Shown piece after piece: positions 1 through 7,619 of a stretch of DNA of 22,457 bases (within the stretch, counting starts at the first letter, position 1; every line of letters begins with the position of its first letter). The stretch lies in assembly GCA_016839995.1 (NCBI GenBank), contig JAEOTD010000121.1:1-22457 (forward strand), read 5' to 3'. Origin of the DNA: Candidatus Hermodarchaeota archaeon. Its GTDB lineage: Archaea > Asgardarchaeota > Hermodarchaeia > Hermodarchaeales > Hermodarchaeaceae. The notes below the pieces were generated by a model. That model saw only the letters and a program-made list of their open reading frames with translations. It did no database searches and was not told where the DNA came from. Both the position numbers and the translations under genes were made by a program.

Positions 1-1157
1 AAGAAGATATAGTCACAAAATATCTCCTTCATAAACAGCATCTACTAGACTCATCGCTAGCGGATGGTGTGCTCGAGGTTGTCAAGGACATCCTCGGTTT
101 GCATGCCACCAGTGCCTCCACCCCCTACTTGTCCTTGTTTGCGCGAATGAAGCAGTTTCAGCGAGGGTTACTCGATCGCGAATTGTACGTCAACCGTAAC
201 CTGATTCGCCTCTCAAGCATGCGGCACACCCTGTTCATTCTCCCAATAACACTCGCGCCCATTGTATTCCAAGCAACACGAGCGGCGAAATTTGAGAGTG
301 AGCGGTACCTCAAGGTCTGGGGGATTCCCCACTCCGAATTTCAGCGCATCGCGGATTCCATCTACGAAGCCCTTAAGGATGGTCCCCAACCCCTCCGAAT
401 CATTAAACAAACCATGTCCCCAGGGTTAATCCGCACCATTGAACTCCCTGCGGGTAAACAAGTGGCCCGCATGTCCAATGTGAACGTCGTCATGACGGTG
501 TTGGTGCAACAAGGGAAGGTCTTCAGTGAGAAGTATTCGGATTCGCTGCTGACCCGACACGCGAACCGTTACGCGTTGAGACGTACCATCTATCCCCAAC
601 TGGACCTCGAATCCGTCAATACTGAAGAAGCGCAACTGCAACTGGTGAAACGCTATATCAGTATCTTTGGACCAGTCACTGAAGAGGATGTGATTTGGTG
701 GATCGGAGTTGGCAAAGGACAAATTCGGACAGTATTAACTGCACTTGAACCCGAGCTAGAGCCAATCCAGATTAAAGGATACCCCCACGAGTACATGATG
801 TTAAAATCCGAGTATAAGGCGATGAAACGGTTCAAAGCCCCCCGTGCACTCCCTGTACTTCTACTGCCCTATGAGGATCCATATCCGAAGGGGTACTGGT
901 TCCGTGACCGATTCGTGAAAAGTGAACACGAAAACCAGGTGTACGTCAAAGGTGAAGCCCAACCCACCGTCTGGGTCAATGGCAAAATCCTTGGGACTTG
1001 GAATCGGGTCTTTGAGAAGCCTGGGGAAACCCTGACAATTCAACTCTTTGGGGGCATCGGACGTAAAGAAAAGACCGCGCTCACAAACAAGGCCCATACC
1101 ATGCTACAGATGATGACCCGAAAAGACGGACAAGTTGTCTTGAAAACTAACACGTGA
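1..1157 (+). CDS. Winged-helix DNA-binding protein of the HTH_42 / AlkZ-YcaQ family (5' partial)
   Basis: The frame is open without a stop to the first base of the window, and the codons before the GTG at 69 still encode family-like sequence (HKQHLLDSS, then GVLEVVKDILGLHATS). The real start therefore lies upstream and the GTG at 69 is internal. Typical family blocks run in order: GLHATSASTPYLSLFAR, a block with MRHTLFILP, then YISIFGPVTEEDVIWW, LLPYEDPYPKGYWFRDRF and, near the end, VNGKILGTW. Members of this family (PF06224) fold as tandem winged helices; the bacterial members AlkZ and YcaQ are DNA glycosylases that release bulky or crosslinked adducts. Whether this protein is a glycosylase is not shown, since I could not place the catalytic QxD/QxQ motif with certainty. 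The methyltransferase gene follows after 7 bases, so the two are probably co-transcribed. Confidence 0.8.
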   Translation, partial: EDIVTKYLLHKQHLLDSSLADGVLEVVKDILGLHATSASTPYLSLFARMKQFQRGLLDRELYVNRNLIRLSSMRHTLFILPITLAPIVFQATRAAKFESERYLKVWGIPHSEFQRIADSIYEALKDGPQPLRIIKQTMSPGLIRTIELPAGKQVARMSNVNVVMTVLVQQGKVFSEKYSDSLLTRHANRYALRRTIYPQLDLESVNTEEAQLQLVKRYISIFGPVTEEDVIWWIGVGKGQIRTVLTALEPELEPIQIKGYPHEYMMLKSEYKAMKRFKAPRALPVLLLPYEDPYPKGYWFRDRFVKSEHENQVYVKGEAQPTVWVNGKILGTWNRVFEKPGETLTIQLFGGIGRKEKTALTNKAHTMLQMMTRKDGQVVLKTNT

Positions 1158-1164
1158 CGCCGCG

Positions 1165-1851
1165 ATGATAACTGATAAACGAGGATTCGAACTGCTCAAA
1201 GATACACTCCGACAACCCTTTCTCACACACCTCCACCGCGCCTTTCTACAAATCCCACCAATCGACACTCCCAAAATTTTGGACATTGGGTGTGGTTCAG
1301 GCGTTCCCACCCTTGAACTGGCGCGAATAAGTGGTGGAGAAGTCACAGGGCTCGACATTGATACTAAAGCCTTACAGCGATTACAAGAAAAGGTGAAAGC
1401 CGCAGGGTTAGAAAAACGAATCCACATTGTGGAGGGTTCCTTGAAGACTATGGACTTCCCAGCTGCCAGTTTTGATATGCTCTGGGCCGAGGGCTCGATT
1501 TTCGTCATCGGCTTCAGACAGGGGTTGAAAACTTGGAAACGGTTTCTCAAACCCGATGGCTATTTGGTGGTCCACGATGCGGTGGGGAACCTCGACCAGA
1601 AAAAACGTGATATTACGACCTATGGGTACCGTTTAATTGACTGGTTTCTGCTCGGGAAAGAAGTGTGGTGGAATACCTACTATGAACCACTCAGCCATGA
1701 AGTCCAACAGATTCGTCGAAGCAACCCCACTGATCCTGAGCTGAAAACCGCACTCTACCAAGCCGAAGAAGAAATTAACGGATATGAGAAGCATCCTGAG
1801 CGGTATCGGTCAGTCTATTTCATTCTGCATAACAAGGCTCTAAGTCAATAA
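1165..1851 (+). CDS. Class I SAM-dependent methyltransferase
   Basis: A protein of 228 residues with a Rossmann-type SAM-binding fold. Motif I is ILDIGCGSG at residues 38-46, the acidic motif II end is GLDID at 62-66, and a post-I block reads GSLKTMDFPAASFDMLWAEG (91-110), typical of small-molecule methyltransferases (Methyltransf_11/25/31 type). The substrate cannot be inferred. The ATG at 1165 follows the stop of the AlkZ/YcaQ-like gene by 7 bases, which suggests an operon and perhaps translational coupling; no good Shine-Dalgarno sequence precedes it. The C-terminal third (residues 150-228) is the part that differs most among relatives and probably forms the substrate lid. I am confident of the family and not of the role. 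Confidence 0.88.
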   Translation: MITDKRGFELLKDTLRQPFLTHLHRAFLQIPPIDTPKILDIGCGSGVPTLELARISGGEVTGLDIDTKALQRLQEKVKAAGLEKRIHIVEGSLKTMDFPAASFDMLWAEGSIFVIGFRQGLKTWKRFLKPDGYLVVHDAVGNLDQKKRDITTYGYRLIDWFLLGKEVWWNTYYEPLSHEVQQIRRSNPTDPELKTALYQAEEEINGYEKHPERYRSVYFILHNKALSQ

Positions 1852-1904
1852 CTGTGCTGTTTTCATGAATTTTCCAGCATTTCTTATTCTCGCAGTATCT
1901 CTAT

Positions 1905-1915
1905 GATATTTAAAG
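1905..1915 (+). promoter_or_regulatory. Putative TATA box for the radical SAM gene
   Basis: An AT-rich box with core TATTTAAAG (1907-1915) lies about 30 bases ahead of the GTG start at 1943. With the usual archaeal spacing of about 25 bases from TATA to start site, transcription would begin near 1935-1940, giving an almost leaderless mRNA. Inferred from position and composition only. Confidence 0.35.
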
Positions 1916-1942
1916 GAAAAACATGTAACGTAACAATCTGGA

Positions 1943-3388
1943 GTGGATGTCGTGCGTGTTCTCTTTATAGAGCCCCCAAAGGATTACTGGTTCATAATGG
2001 GCGAATACCGACCACCCCCATTTGGATTGTTATGTTTGGCCGCCTATCTTGAAACGCATATCGAAAACATAGAGATCAAGGTCGTAGATTGTCAAGCGGA
2101 ACGACTATATTGGGATGGCTTGGAGAACCGAATCACCGACTTTCGACCGGATATGGTATGTCCGGGTGCCCTTTCGTCAGCGAACACCTATCTTGTGGCA
2201 CGAACAGTACAATTAGCCAAGAAAATCAATCCCGATATCGTCACTGTGGTCGGGGGTATCCATTTTTCCGCCCTCTCTGAAGAGTCGCTTGCTACCTATC
2301 CTGAAATCGATTATGTGGTTCGGGGAGAAGGAGAACAAACGCTGTTAGAATTAGTTCAAGCGATAGACGGACAGCGTCCACTTGCGAAGGTAAACGGGTT
2401 GACCTACCGACATGATGGGAAAATCGTCCACACACCGGATCGTGCACCTATCATCGATTTGGATACCCTTCCTTATCCTGGATATCATTTCGTGAGAGAG
2501 CACATGAAAGACTACCACTTTCTCATGATGGCTGGGAGAAAGAACCCCTATGCATTAATCGAAGCCTCGCGAGGATGTGATCACAAATGCACCTTCTGTA
2601 CCCAATGGCGCTATTGGGGACGCTGTCGACGTAAATCTCCAAAACGGGTTGCCGATGAATTTGAATACGTGTACAAAGAATTTGACAGTCGATTCTTATG
2701 GCTTACCGATGATAATCTAGCCCTCGGAGATTGGATGGATCAATTTTGTGACGAACTACTACAACGGGGTATTCAGGATGATTTGTTGTGGTTTATGCAG
2801 ATCCGAGCTGATGATATTATCAAAGATCAACACTTGTTGCCGAAAATGCGAAAAACGGGGCTTCACTGGGCAATGGCTGGTGTGGAAACCTATAACCCCG
2901 TTACGCTCGAAAATTACCGAAAAGGCCTTGAGCCAGGTATGGCTAAACAGGCGATGAAGCTGCTGAAACAAAATGGCATCATGTCACAGACGACCGCGAT
3001 TATCGGTGAACACAGCGATTCCTATGAGTCAATTGAAGCCTTTCGTCAATGGATTGACGAAGTCGATCCCGATATTGCCATTTTCATGATCTTAACGCCG
3101 TACCCCGGAACCGAAATATATACCACTGCCAAACGAAATGGCTGGATTGAAGATGAGAACTGGGCCCACCATGACATGGTGCATGCCATCATGCCCACCG
3201 AACACCTTTCACGCGGTGAGGTTCAACACGAACTTTATCAATGCTATCGAAACTTCTTTGGCTCCTGGAGCCGCCGAATCGCAGGACTCTTCTCCTCCAA
3301 CAAAGTCAAACGCACCTGCTACCGTTACATGATGCGCCGTGGCGTCGTCCAAGCCCTCAAAGAAATGGCGCTAATGTTCAAACCCTAA
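1943..3388 (+). CDS. B12-binding domain radical SAM protein (BchE-like architecture)
   Basis: A protein of 481 residues. Residues 1 to about 150 form a cobalamin-binding-type domain, with LFIEPP at 7-12, PPFGLLCLAAYLE at 25-37, and the conserved VVGGIHFSALSEES and VVRGEGEQTLLEL blocks at 102-137. The canonical DxHxxG cobalamin His motif is not obvious; the equivalent site reads VVDCQAERL. The radical SAM core starts at about residue 200, with the cluster motif CDHKCTFC (C212, C216, C219), followed by GVET at 313-316. A Lys/Arg-rich C-terminal tail follows. Enzymes of this architecture do radical methylation, ring closure or thioether chemistry on lipids, porphyrins or peptides; the substrate here is unknown. 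The GTG at 1943 was chosen over the in-frame GTG at 1952 because it sits at the expected distance from a TATA-like box. Confidence 0.9.
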   Translation: MDVVRVLFIEPPKDYWFIMGEYRPPPFGLLCLAAYLETHIENIEIKVVDCQAERLYWDGLENRITDFRPDMVCPGALSSANTYLVARTVQLAKKINPDIVTVVGGIHFSALSEESLATYPEIDYVVRGEGEQTLLELVQAIDGQRPLAKVNGLTYRHDGKIVHTPDRAPIIDLDTLPYPGYHFVREHMKDYHFLMMAGRKNPYALIEASRGCDHKCTFCTQWRYWGRCRRKSPKRVADEFEYVYKEFDSRFLWLTDDNLALGDWMDQFCDELLQRGIQDDLLWFMQIRADDIIKDQHLLPKMRKTGLHWAMAGVETYNPVTLENYRKGLEPGMAKQAMKLLKQNGIMSQTTAIIGEHSDSYESIEAFRQWIDEVDPDIAIFMILTPYPGTEIYTTAKRNGWIEDENWAHHDMVHAIMPTEHLSRGEVQHELYQCYRNFFGSWSRRIAGLFSSNKVKRTCYRYMMRRGVVQALKEMALMFKP

Positions 3389-3430
3389 TTAAGAAGGACT
3401 TGAAGAGCCCCTCACGCGTTTGCGCAGTTC

Positions 3431-3450
3431 CCAATTACCTTGTAATTAGG
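3431..3450 (+). repeat. Short inverted repeat downstream of the radical SAM gene
   Basis: AATTAC (3433-3438) and GTAATT (3442-3447) form a 6-bp stem with a 3-base loop. It can be lengthened by CC/GG with one bulged A. No T-rich tract follows, so it does not look like a terminator. It may be an operator or a processing stem ahead of the GYD gene, or chance. Confidence 0.25.
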
Positions 3451-3495
3451 AGTAAACCGATGGGAGTTAAGTAGCACCGTTGCGAAATTCACAGT

Positions 3496-3503
3496 GGAGG
3501 GAG
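3496..3503 (+). promoter_or_regulatory. Strong Shine-Dalgarno that fixes a TTG start
   Basis: GGAGGGAG ends 4 bases before the TTG at 3508. The GYD-domain protein has no in-frame ATG that would keep its first strand, so this site supports the TTG as the true start. Confidence 0.6.
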
Positions 3504-3507
3504 CTTA

Positions 3508-3801
3508 TTGCCACTCTATATCTCCTTGATGAAATTAACGGAACAAGGCATCAAAGACATGAAGAACTTTGCGAAACGGTTTGAGGCGTCAACGGCATAC
3601 CTGAAGCAACTCGGGGCAAAAATAATTGCGTTTTATGCGACGATGGGCGAATACGACTACGTAGCAATTGCTGAAGGTCCCACTGACGAGGTAGCCATGC
3701 AGTTTCTCTTGACGTTAGGGGCCGGTGGAAATGTTAGAACGACGACCATGAAAGCCTTCACATTAGAAGAACTGACAAAAATTGTTGAAAAACTCCTCTA
3801 A
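3508..3801 (+). CDS. GYD domain protein (ferredoxin-like dimeric alpha/beta fold)
   Basis: A protein of 97 residues that matches the GYD family (PF08734) over its whole length. It begins with a short strand (PLYISLMKLTEQGIKDM), has a central MGEYDYVAIAEGP block corresponding to the G-x-Y-D signature, and ends with a helix (LEELTKIVEKLL). It starts at TTG behind a strong GGAGG. Family members are small alpha/beta-barrel proteins found widely in archaea and bacteria, often near redox or aromatic-catabolism genes; no biochemical role is firmly assigned. It is followed by a stem-loop and T-rich stretch and faces the DinB-like gene. Confidence 0.88.
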   Translation: MPLYISLMKLTEQGIKDMKNFAKRFEASTAYLKQLGAKIIAFYATMGEYDYVAIAEGPTDEVAMQFLLTLGAGGNVRTTTMKAFTLEELTKIVEKLL

Positions 3802-3855
3802 CTTGACCAGTGAAAAACCAAGTGTAAACAACCCCTCATTACTTTCGAAGATGGC

Positions 3856-3896
3856 GAGATGCACCCTACGCATCTCCCCTCTTCTTCCTTTTTATA
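3856..3896 (+). terminator. Stem-loop plus pyrimidine/T-rich tract between convergent genes
   Basis: GAGATGC (3856-3862) pairs with GCATCTC (3870-3876) across a 7-base loop, followed by a C/T-rich run ending in TTTTTA (to 3896). It stands 54 bases after the GYD stop and before the 3' end of the minus-strand DinB-like gene, where a plus-strand terminator is expected. The T-rich side is only on the plus strand. Confidence 0.5.
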
Positions 3897-3947
3897 ATCG
3901 AGGAGATATTTTCACGATCCCCTTCTGGTAGAATGAGGTGGTGGAAG

Positions 3948-4445
3948 CTATTCGGAGTGATGCCCATAGTAGGTCATCATGTTGACCGGTGCCCCAGCGA
4001 GTTTCAGGTACATCCAGACCTGCATTTTATGCATCGCAATGTGAGTAATGATATCCGGCAAGAAATTCACCCAGCTTCGCTCCGAACCCGTTTCGTAAAA
4101 AGGTTTGAGGGTCTTGGCAAAGAACTCCTTTTCCTCCATCCCTATGAATCGTTTCTTGACGGCGATAACTCCTTCATCGAAGACCGCAAGAATGTCGGGC
4201 ATCGTGGATCGGTTCAATTCATGCTCGCGAGCACGCGCTTGTTCGGCATCACCGAGTGTGCTGTCATAGATGCTGGGATCGATGATGGGAATCTGGGCCA
4301 AGTGGTTGGCAAGGTCAACAAGGGGTCGGAGATTCTTGTTAGGAGTATATTTCAGGTCCTTATCTTTGATCACGTTGAGGACACAACGGGCTTGTTTGGC
4401 TTCCAGTTCGAAACTGTCCAATAACACATTCACAATCGAAGTCAT
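3948..4445 (-). CDS. DinB-like four-helix-bundle protein
   Basis: A protein of 165 residues from the ATG at 4445. The frame extends to an ATG at 4529, but a GGAGGA lies 6 bases before the 4445 ATG, and the shorter form has the usual DinB length and a helix at its N-terminus (SIVNVLLDSFELEAKQARCVL). The three histidines expected for the DinB metal site can be seen: H48 in LANHLAQIP, and H135 and H139 in a late helix with the HxxxH pattern (THIAMHK). DinB/YfiT-fold proteins include metal-dependent thiol transferases (bacillithiol, mycothiol) and many uncharacterised stress-linked proteins. Thiol chemistry here is only a possibility. It is divergent from the small PCxLC-motif gene at 4563. Confidence 0.78.
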   Translation of the reverse strand: MTSIVNVLLDSFELEAKQARCVLNVIKDKDLKYTPNKNLRPLVDLANHLAQIPIIDPSIYDSTLGDAEQARAREHELNRSTMPDILAVFDEGVIAVKKRFIGMEEKEFFAKTLKPFYETGSERSWVNFLPDIITHIAMHKMQVWMYLKLAGAPVNMMTYYGHHSE

Positions 4446-4479
4446 CACAAATCCTCCGCGCACCATCTTAATGGCGGGG

Positions 4480-4562
4480 TTAAAAAAGTTCACGGCTTCA
4501 CGGAAACGAAACGGGTTCGTGAATAGCATAGCCTTAAACTGAGCGGTTTCTGTTGAAACTCT
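4480..4562. promoter_or_regulatory. Divergent promoter region of the DinB-like gene and the PCxLC-motif gene
   Basis: On the minus strand CTTTTTTAA (near 4481-4489) could act as a TATA box for the start at 4445. On the plus strand CTTAAAC (near 4533-4539) lies about 28 bases ahead of the ATG at 4563, which implies a leaderless transcript. The stretch also has a tandem TTCACGG (4489-4503) and an inverted TTCACG/CGTGAA (4497-4502, 4518-4523), which may be a regulator site. Confidence 0.3.
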
Positions 4563-4925
4563 ATGACGCAGTCAAGACTAGTTTTTGTCTATAATGCTGA
4601 CAGTGGAAAACTCAATGCCTTGAAAGATGCCATCCACAAAGTCGTCAGACCCTCCACTTATCCCTGCAGCCTCTGTGCAGTCACTTATGGTAACCTTGGC
4701 ATGAAAAAAGAATGGAAGACTTATATCAACGAATTAGGGGTACCCGTTGAATTTCTCCATCGTGACGAATTCTGCACCCAATATGACTGTACCGATGTCA
4801 CCTATCCCGTTGCATTCCTAATTGAAAATAGTAAACGCACCGAACTCATTTCCACCGAGGAAATGGACGCCACAACCACCCTAGACGATATGATCAACCT
4901 TGTCAATGTCAAACTGAAACGCTGA
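4563..4925 (+). CDS. Conserved small protein with PCxLC motif, function unknown
   Basis: A protein of 120 residues. It has the arrangement VFVYNADSGKLNALKDAIHK (7-26), STYPCSLCAVTYG (31-43) with C35 and C38, an aromatic helix MKKEWKTYINELG, and FLHRDEF (64-70). I recognise this block pattern as a widespread family of uncharacterised proteins in bacteria and archaea, but I know of no established function. The CxxC pair and two further cysteines (C71, C76) suggest a redox or metal role, as does a thioredoxin-like alternation of strands and helices; both are inference. It starts at an ATG with no clear Shine-Dalgarno, and ends at the boundary to the AT-rich region. Confidence 0.8.
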   Translation: MTQSRLVFVYNADSGKLNALKDAIHKVVRPSTYPCSLCAVTYGNLGMKKEWKTYINELGVPVEFLHRDEFCTQYDCTDVTYPVAFLIENSKRTELISTEEMDATTTLDDMINLVNVKLKR

Positions 4926-5348
4926 AAGTTTATCACTATAGTGCGAAAAGTAATGGTATGAATCAAAGACATATCTGTTGAAAGGAAGATAACACATACT
5001 TGATTAGAATTTGTACTGCAGTTAAAAGAGAAAAATCTGATTATATTTTTAGAGATTCAAGGTGCCATCTCAAGATTCTTAGTCGTATGACCAAAATTGC
5101 GGCTGAAAGTTACTCTTATTGATATTTGAGGAGCCGTTTTCGAGTCATCAAGATTTGAAATGTCATCGCCTACGATCTCAATTTCTGTATTCGTCGTACT
5201 CTTTTCAAATACTGTATTGGTCCCTTGTATGATATCGATGTCTGCTGTTCTATAAGCGTTATAGGCTTATCCCACTTGATTTGTATTGGTTAAATGATTT
5301 TTTAAAAGCTTATTCTATTAAGTTCAGGAATGTACATTCTTAAGGTGC
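4926..5348. other. AT-rich 423-base gap with a possible decayed minus-strand frame
   Basis: No intact gene starts here. On the minus strand one frame stays open from 5266 down to a TGA at 5057-5059 (69 codons). Its translation looks protein-like (for example DIIQGTNTVFEK, then TEIEIVGDDISNL), yet it has no ATG, GTG or TTG near its beginning and is preceded by a TAA at 5267-5269. A neighbouring frame just upstream on the same strand also reads sensibly (IQIKWDKPITLIEQ). That pattern could be a frameshifted gene remnant or chance. A 6-bp inverted repeat ATAAGC/GCTTAT (5252-5257, 5265-5270) lies at the junction. The right end holds the promoter of the Mo/W oxidoreductase operon. Confidence 0.4.
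5301..5339 (+). promoter_or_regulatory. TATA box and 12-base palindromic operator candidate
   Basis: TTTAAAA (5301-5307) is followed about 25 bases later by a perfect 12-base palindrome, GAATGTACATTC (5328-5339), which would cover the predicted transcription start. A repressor bound there would block initiation, the common archaeal mode of control. The Shine-Dalgarno-like AAGGTG (5342-5347) follows directly. Confidence 0.45.
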
Positions 5349-7619
5349 ATGGAAATGTCAAGACGCCAATCGAGCTATCAGACAATCCGAACATTTTGCC
5401 CCCCTCATTGCTTGATGTCATGTGGGATTTTAGCTCATGTTAAGAATGGAAAATTAGTAAAGATTGAGCCAGCAAACTTTCCAGATCCACGATTTAATCG
5501 AATTTGTTTAAAGGGGTTATCCCAAATAAGCCAGGTCTATCACCAAGATAGGATTAAGCACCCGCTTAAAAGGGTGGGAAAAAGGGGTGAGGGAAAATGG
5601 AATCAAATAACTTGGGATGCAGCATTTGATTTGATTTCGTCTCAGTTTCAACGGATAATACGAGATTACGGGTCAACCGCGGTTGCGTGGTTTAAGGGGG
5701 CAGGAACCTTTGGCCGGTTATCCGATGCTCCGAAACGCTTAGCAAGTGTACTCCAAGGCACACTAATTGGTGAAGGTATGGGAGATGGCATAGACACAAC
5801 GGGTCCACAAGCTAGCTTAGATACGTTTGGTACAGCGTGGTGGGCCAGTCCCACAGAAAAATATCATTATGGTGGTAGCAATGAAGTAGCAGATTGTCTT
5901 AATTCGAGATTAATTGTGATTTGGGGGGCAAATTTTGCTGAAACCGCCCCCCATAATATGCGGTTTATTTTTGATGCGATGGAAAAGGGTGCCAAACTAG
6001 TTGTAATTGACCCTAGATTTTCTCCTACCGCATCAAAAGCAGATACATGGATTCCGATTAGACCCGGAACTGATACATGTTTGGCATTGGGTTTGTTGAA
6101 CATAATAATATCTGAAGGGCTCTATGATAAAGAGTTTCTCACCAATTATACGGTTGGACCTTTTCTAGTTAGAGACGATACGCGCTTCTTTTTACGAGAA
6201 GAAAATGAGAATGGGCAAGAATCTCAGAATGTCTTGGTTTGGGACCCAACCCAAAACAAAGGGGTTCCTAGTACTACGGCAAAAACCGCGAGTCTAACTG
6301 GTTCTTACTTGGTCAACGGTGTTCCCTGCAAACCGGCATTTCAGCGATTGATTGATCTTGCAAGTAAATATGACCTGCAAACTGTCGAAAAAACCACTGG
6401 TGTTCCATCAGAAGTTGTCAAGCAGTTTGCAGAAGAATATGCAACAAAAAAACCGGCATCAATGGGATTATTGTATGGTCTAGACCGTTGGTATTTTGGT
6501 AATCTCACCTATCGCAGTCTCTTTACGTTGATGAGCATAACAGGTCAAATTGGAATAAAGGGAGGTGGTTTCTTTCTTTCTGACCCAACCCATTGTCTAA
6601 ATGAGGAATGGTGGGGGTTCCCGGATGGAAAAAAGCCGAAATTTCTTGATGCCCTTCGTATGTATGATGCAATACCAAATGGGGAGCCATATCCGATTAA
6701 GGCACTATGGGTATATAGAGGGAACTTTTTCAGACACAGTAATGCAAATAGAATCATAGATGAGATTTTACCAGCGTTAGATTTCATTGTGGTAGCAGAT
6801 AGGTTTCTGACTCAGACGGCACAATATGCTGACCTTGTCCTCCCCGTATGTTCGTCATTTGAAACGACTGATATTCAAGTTGGACCCTTTCCGTACGTGC
6901 AATTACAGCAAAAGGCTATAGACCCACTTTATGAATCGAAATCAGATTTTGAAATAACAGTTGAAGTCGCTAAACGTTTAGGGGTTGGAGACTATTTCAA
7001 TCAAAGTGCGGAAGAGTATATCGAACAACTTGTCAATATTGACAGCATAACGCTTAACAGATTAAAAGAAGAAGGAGCGATTGCTCTTGAGGTCACTCGA
7101 CCGCACGTTTCCTTTCTAGACAAACACTTCCTCACCCCTTCGGGTCGTGTTGAATTTTATGTTGAACGGGGTGTTGAATTCGGTCAAGAATTACCGATAT
7201 ACATCGAGCCTGAAGAAGGCTCTCCACAAAACCAGTTAGCGAAAAAGTATCCGCTTATCTTTCTACAATCACATAGCCGTTTTCATGTTCACACCTCCTT
7301 TGCGAATAATCCCGATTTACTCGAGATTAATCCTGAACCATATGTTGAGATTAACCCAGTAGATGCCAAAAAACGGAATATCACTGATGACGATTTGGTC
7401 GCTGTCTTTAATGACCGAGGTGAGGTTAAATTGAAAGCCCGGTTAAACGAGGGCATCCGACCAGGTGTTGTTGACATTCATCATGGATGGTGGGCAAAAC
7501 AGTTCGACAAAGGGAGTTATCAAGATCTGACTCACGAAAAGATAAACCCGGCGCTAGCGATACCGAATTTTTCCTACTTTGATTGTCTAGTTGAAATCAA
7601 AAAAACGAGGAGGGTCTAA
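5349..7619 (+). CDS. Mo/W-bisPGD oxidoreductase, catalytic subunit (DMSO reductase family)
   Basis: A cytoplasmic-type catalytic subunit of 756 residues. The N-terminal [4Fe-4S] domain has C17, C21, C25 and C53 (CxxxCxxxC, then about 27 residues to the last Cys). Cofactor-binding blocks follow: WGANFAETAPHNMRFI (192-207), GAKLVVIDPRFSPTASKADTW (214-234), and the C-terminal molydopterin-binding domain from about 635, with VEINPVDAKKRNITDDDLV and GVVDIHHGWW. The segment where the metal-ligating residue is expected (about 140-165) has no cysteine, so Ser, Asp or no protein ligand is likely; reactions from sulfur-compound reduction to transhydroxylation or hydration remain open. SRRQSS near the N-terminus lacks a hydrophobic stretch, so it is not a convincing Tat signal. 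AAGGTG is better spaced for the ATG at 5355 (7 bases) than for 5349 (1 base), so the true start may be two codons later. The iron-sulfur subunit gene overlaps by one base. Confidence 0.92.
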   Translation: MEMSRRQSSYQTIRTFCPPHCLMSCGILAHVKNGKLVKIEPANFPDPRFNRICLKGLSQISQVYHQDRIKHPLKRVGKRGEGKWNQITWDAAFDLISSQFQRIIRDYGSTAVAWFKGAGTFGRLSDAPKRLASVLQGTLIGEGMGDGIDTTGPQASLDTFGTAWWASPTEKYHYGGSNEVADCLNSRLIVIWGANFAETAPHNMRFIFDAMEKGAKLVVIDPRFSPTASKADTWIPIRPGTDTCLALGLLNIIISEGLYDKEFLTNYTVGPFLVRDDTRFFLREENENGQESQNVLVWDPTQNKGVPSTTAKTASLTGSYLVNGVPCKPAFQRLIDLASKYDLQTVEKTTGVPSEVVKQFAEEYATKKPASMGLLYGLDRWYFGNLTYRSLFTLMSITGQIGIKGGGFFLSDPTHCLNEEWWGFPDGKKPKFLDALRMYDAIPNGEPYPIKALWVYRGNFFRHSNANRIIDEILPALDFIVVADRFLTQTAQYADLVLPVCSSFETTDIQVGPFPYVQLQQKAIDPLYESKSDFEITVEVAKRLGVGDYFNQSAEEYIEQLVNIDSITLNRLKEEGAIALEVTRPHVSFLDKHFLTPSGRVEFYVERGVEFGQELPIYIEPEEGSPQNQLAKKYPLIFLQSHSRFHVHTSFANNPDLLEINPEPYVEINPVDAKKRNITDDDLVAVFNDRGEVKLKARLNEGIRPGVVDIHHGWWAKQFDKGSYQDLTHEKINPALAIPNFSYFDCLVEIKKTRRV

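Noticed and set aside
1104..1550. Minus-strand open frame of 148 codons over the methyltransferase start
   Set aside because: It runs opposite to the motif I-bearing methyltransferase and its translation is Ser/Arg-rich, with no recognisable domain.
3933..4424. Long plus-strand open frame (163 codons) opposite the DinB-like gene
   Set aside because: It is antisense to a frame with clear DinB His sites, a good Shine-Dalgarno and the right length; the plus-strand translation shows no family pattern.
5350..5385. Tat signal suggested by SRRQSS at the N-terminus of the Mo/W subunit
   Set aside because: No hydrophobic stretch follows; the first cluster cysteine comes only about ten residues later, as in cytoplasmic members.
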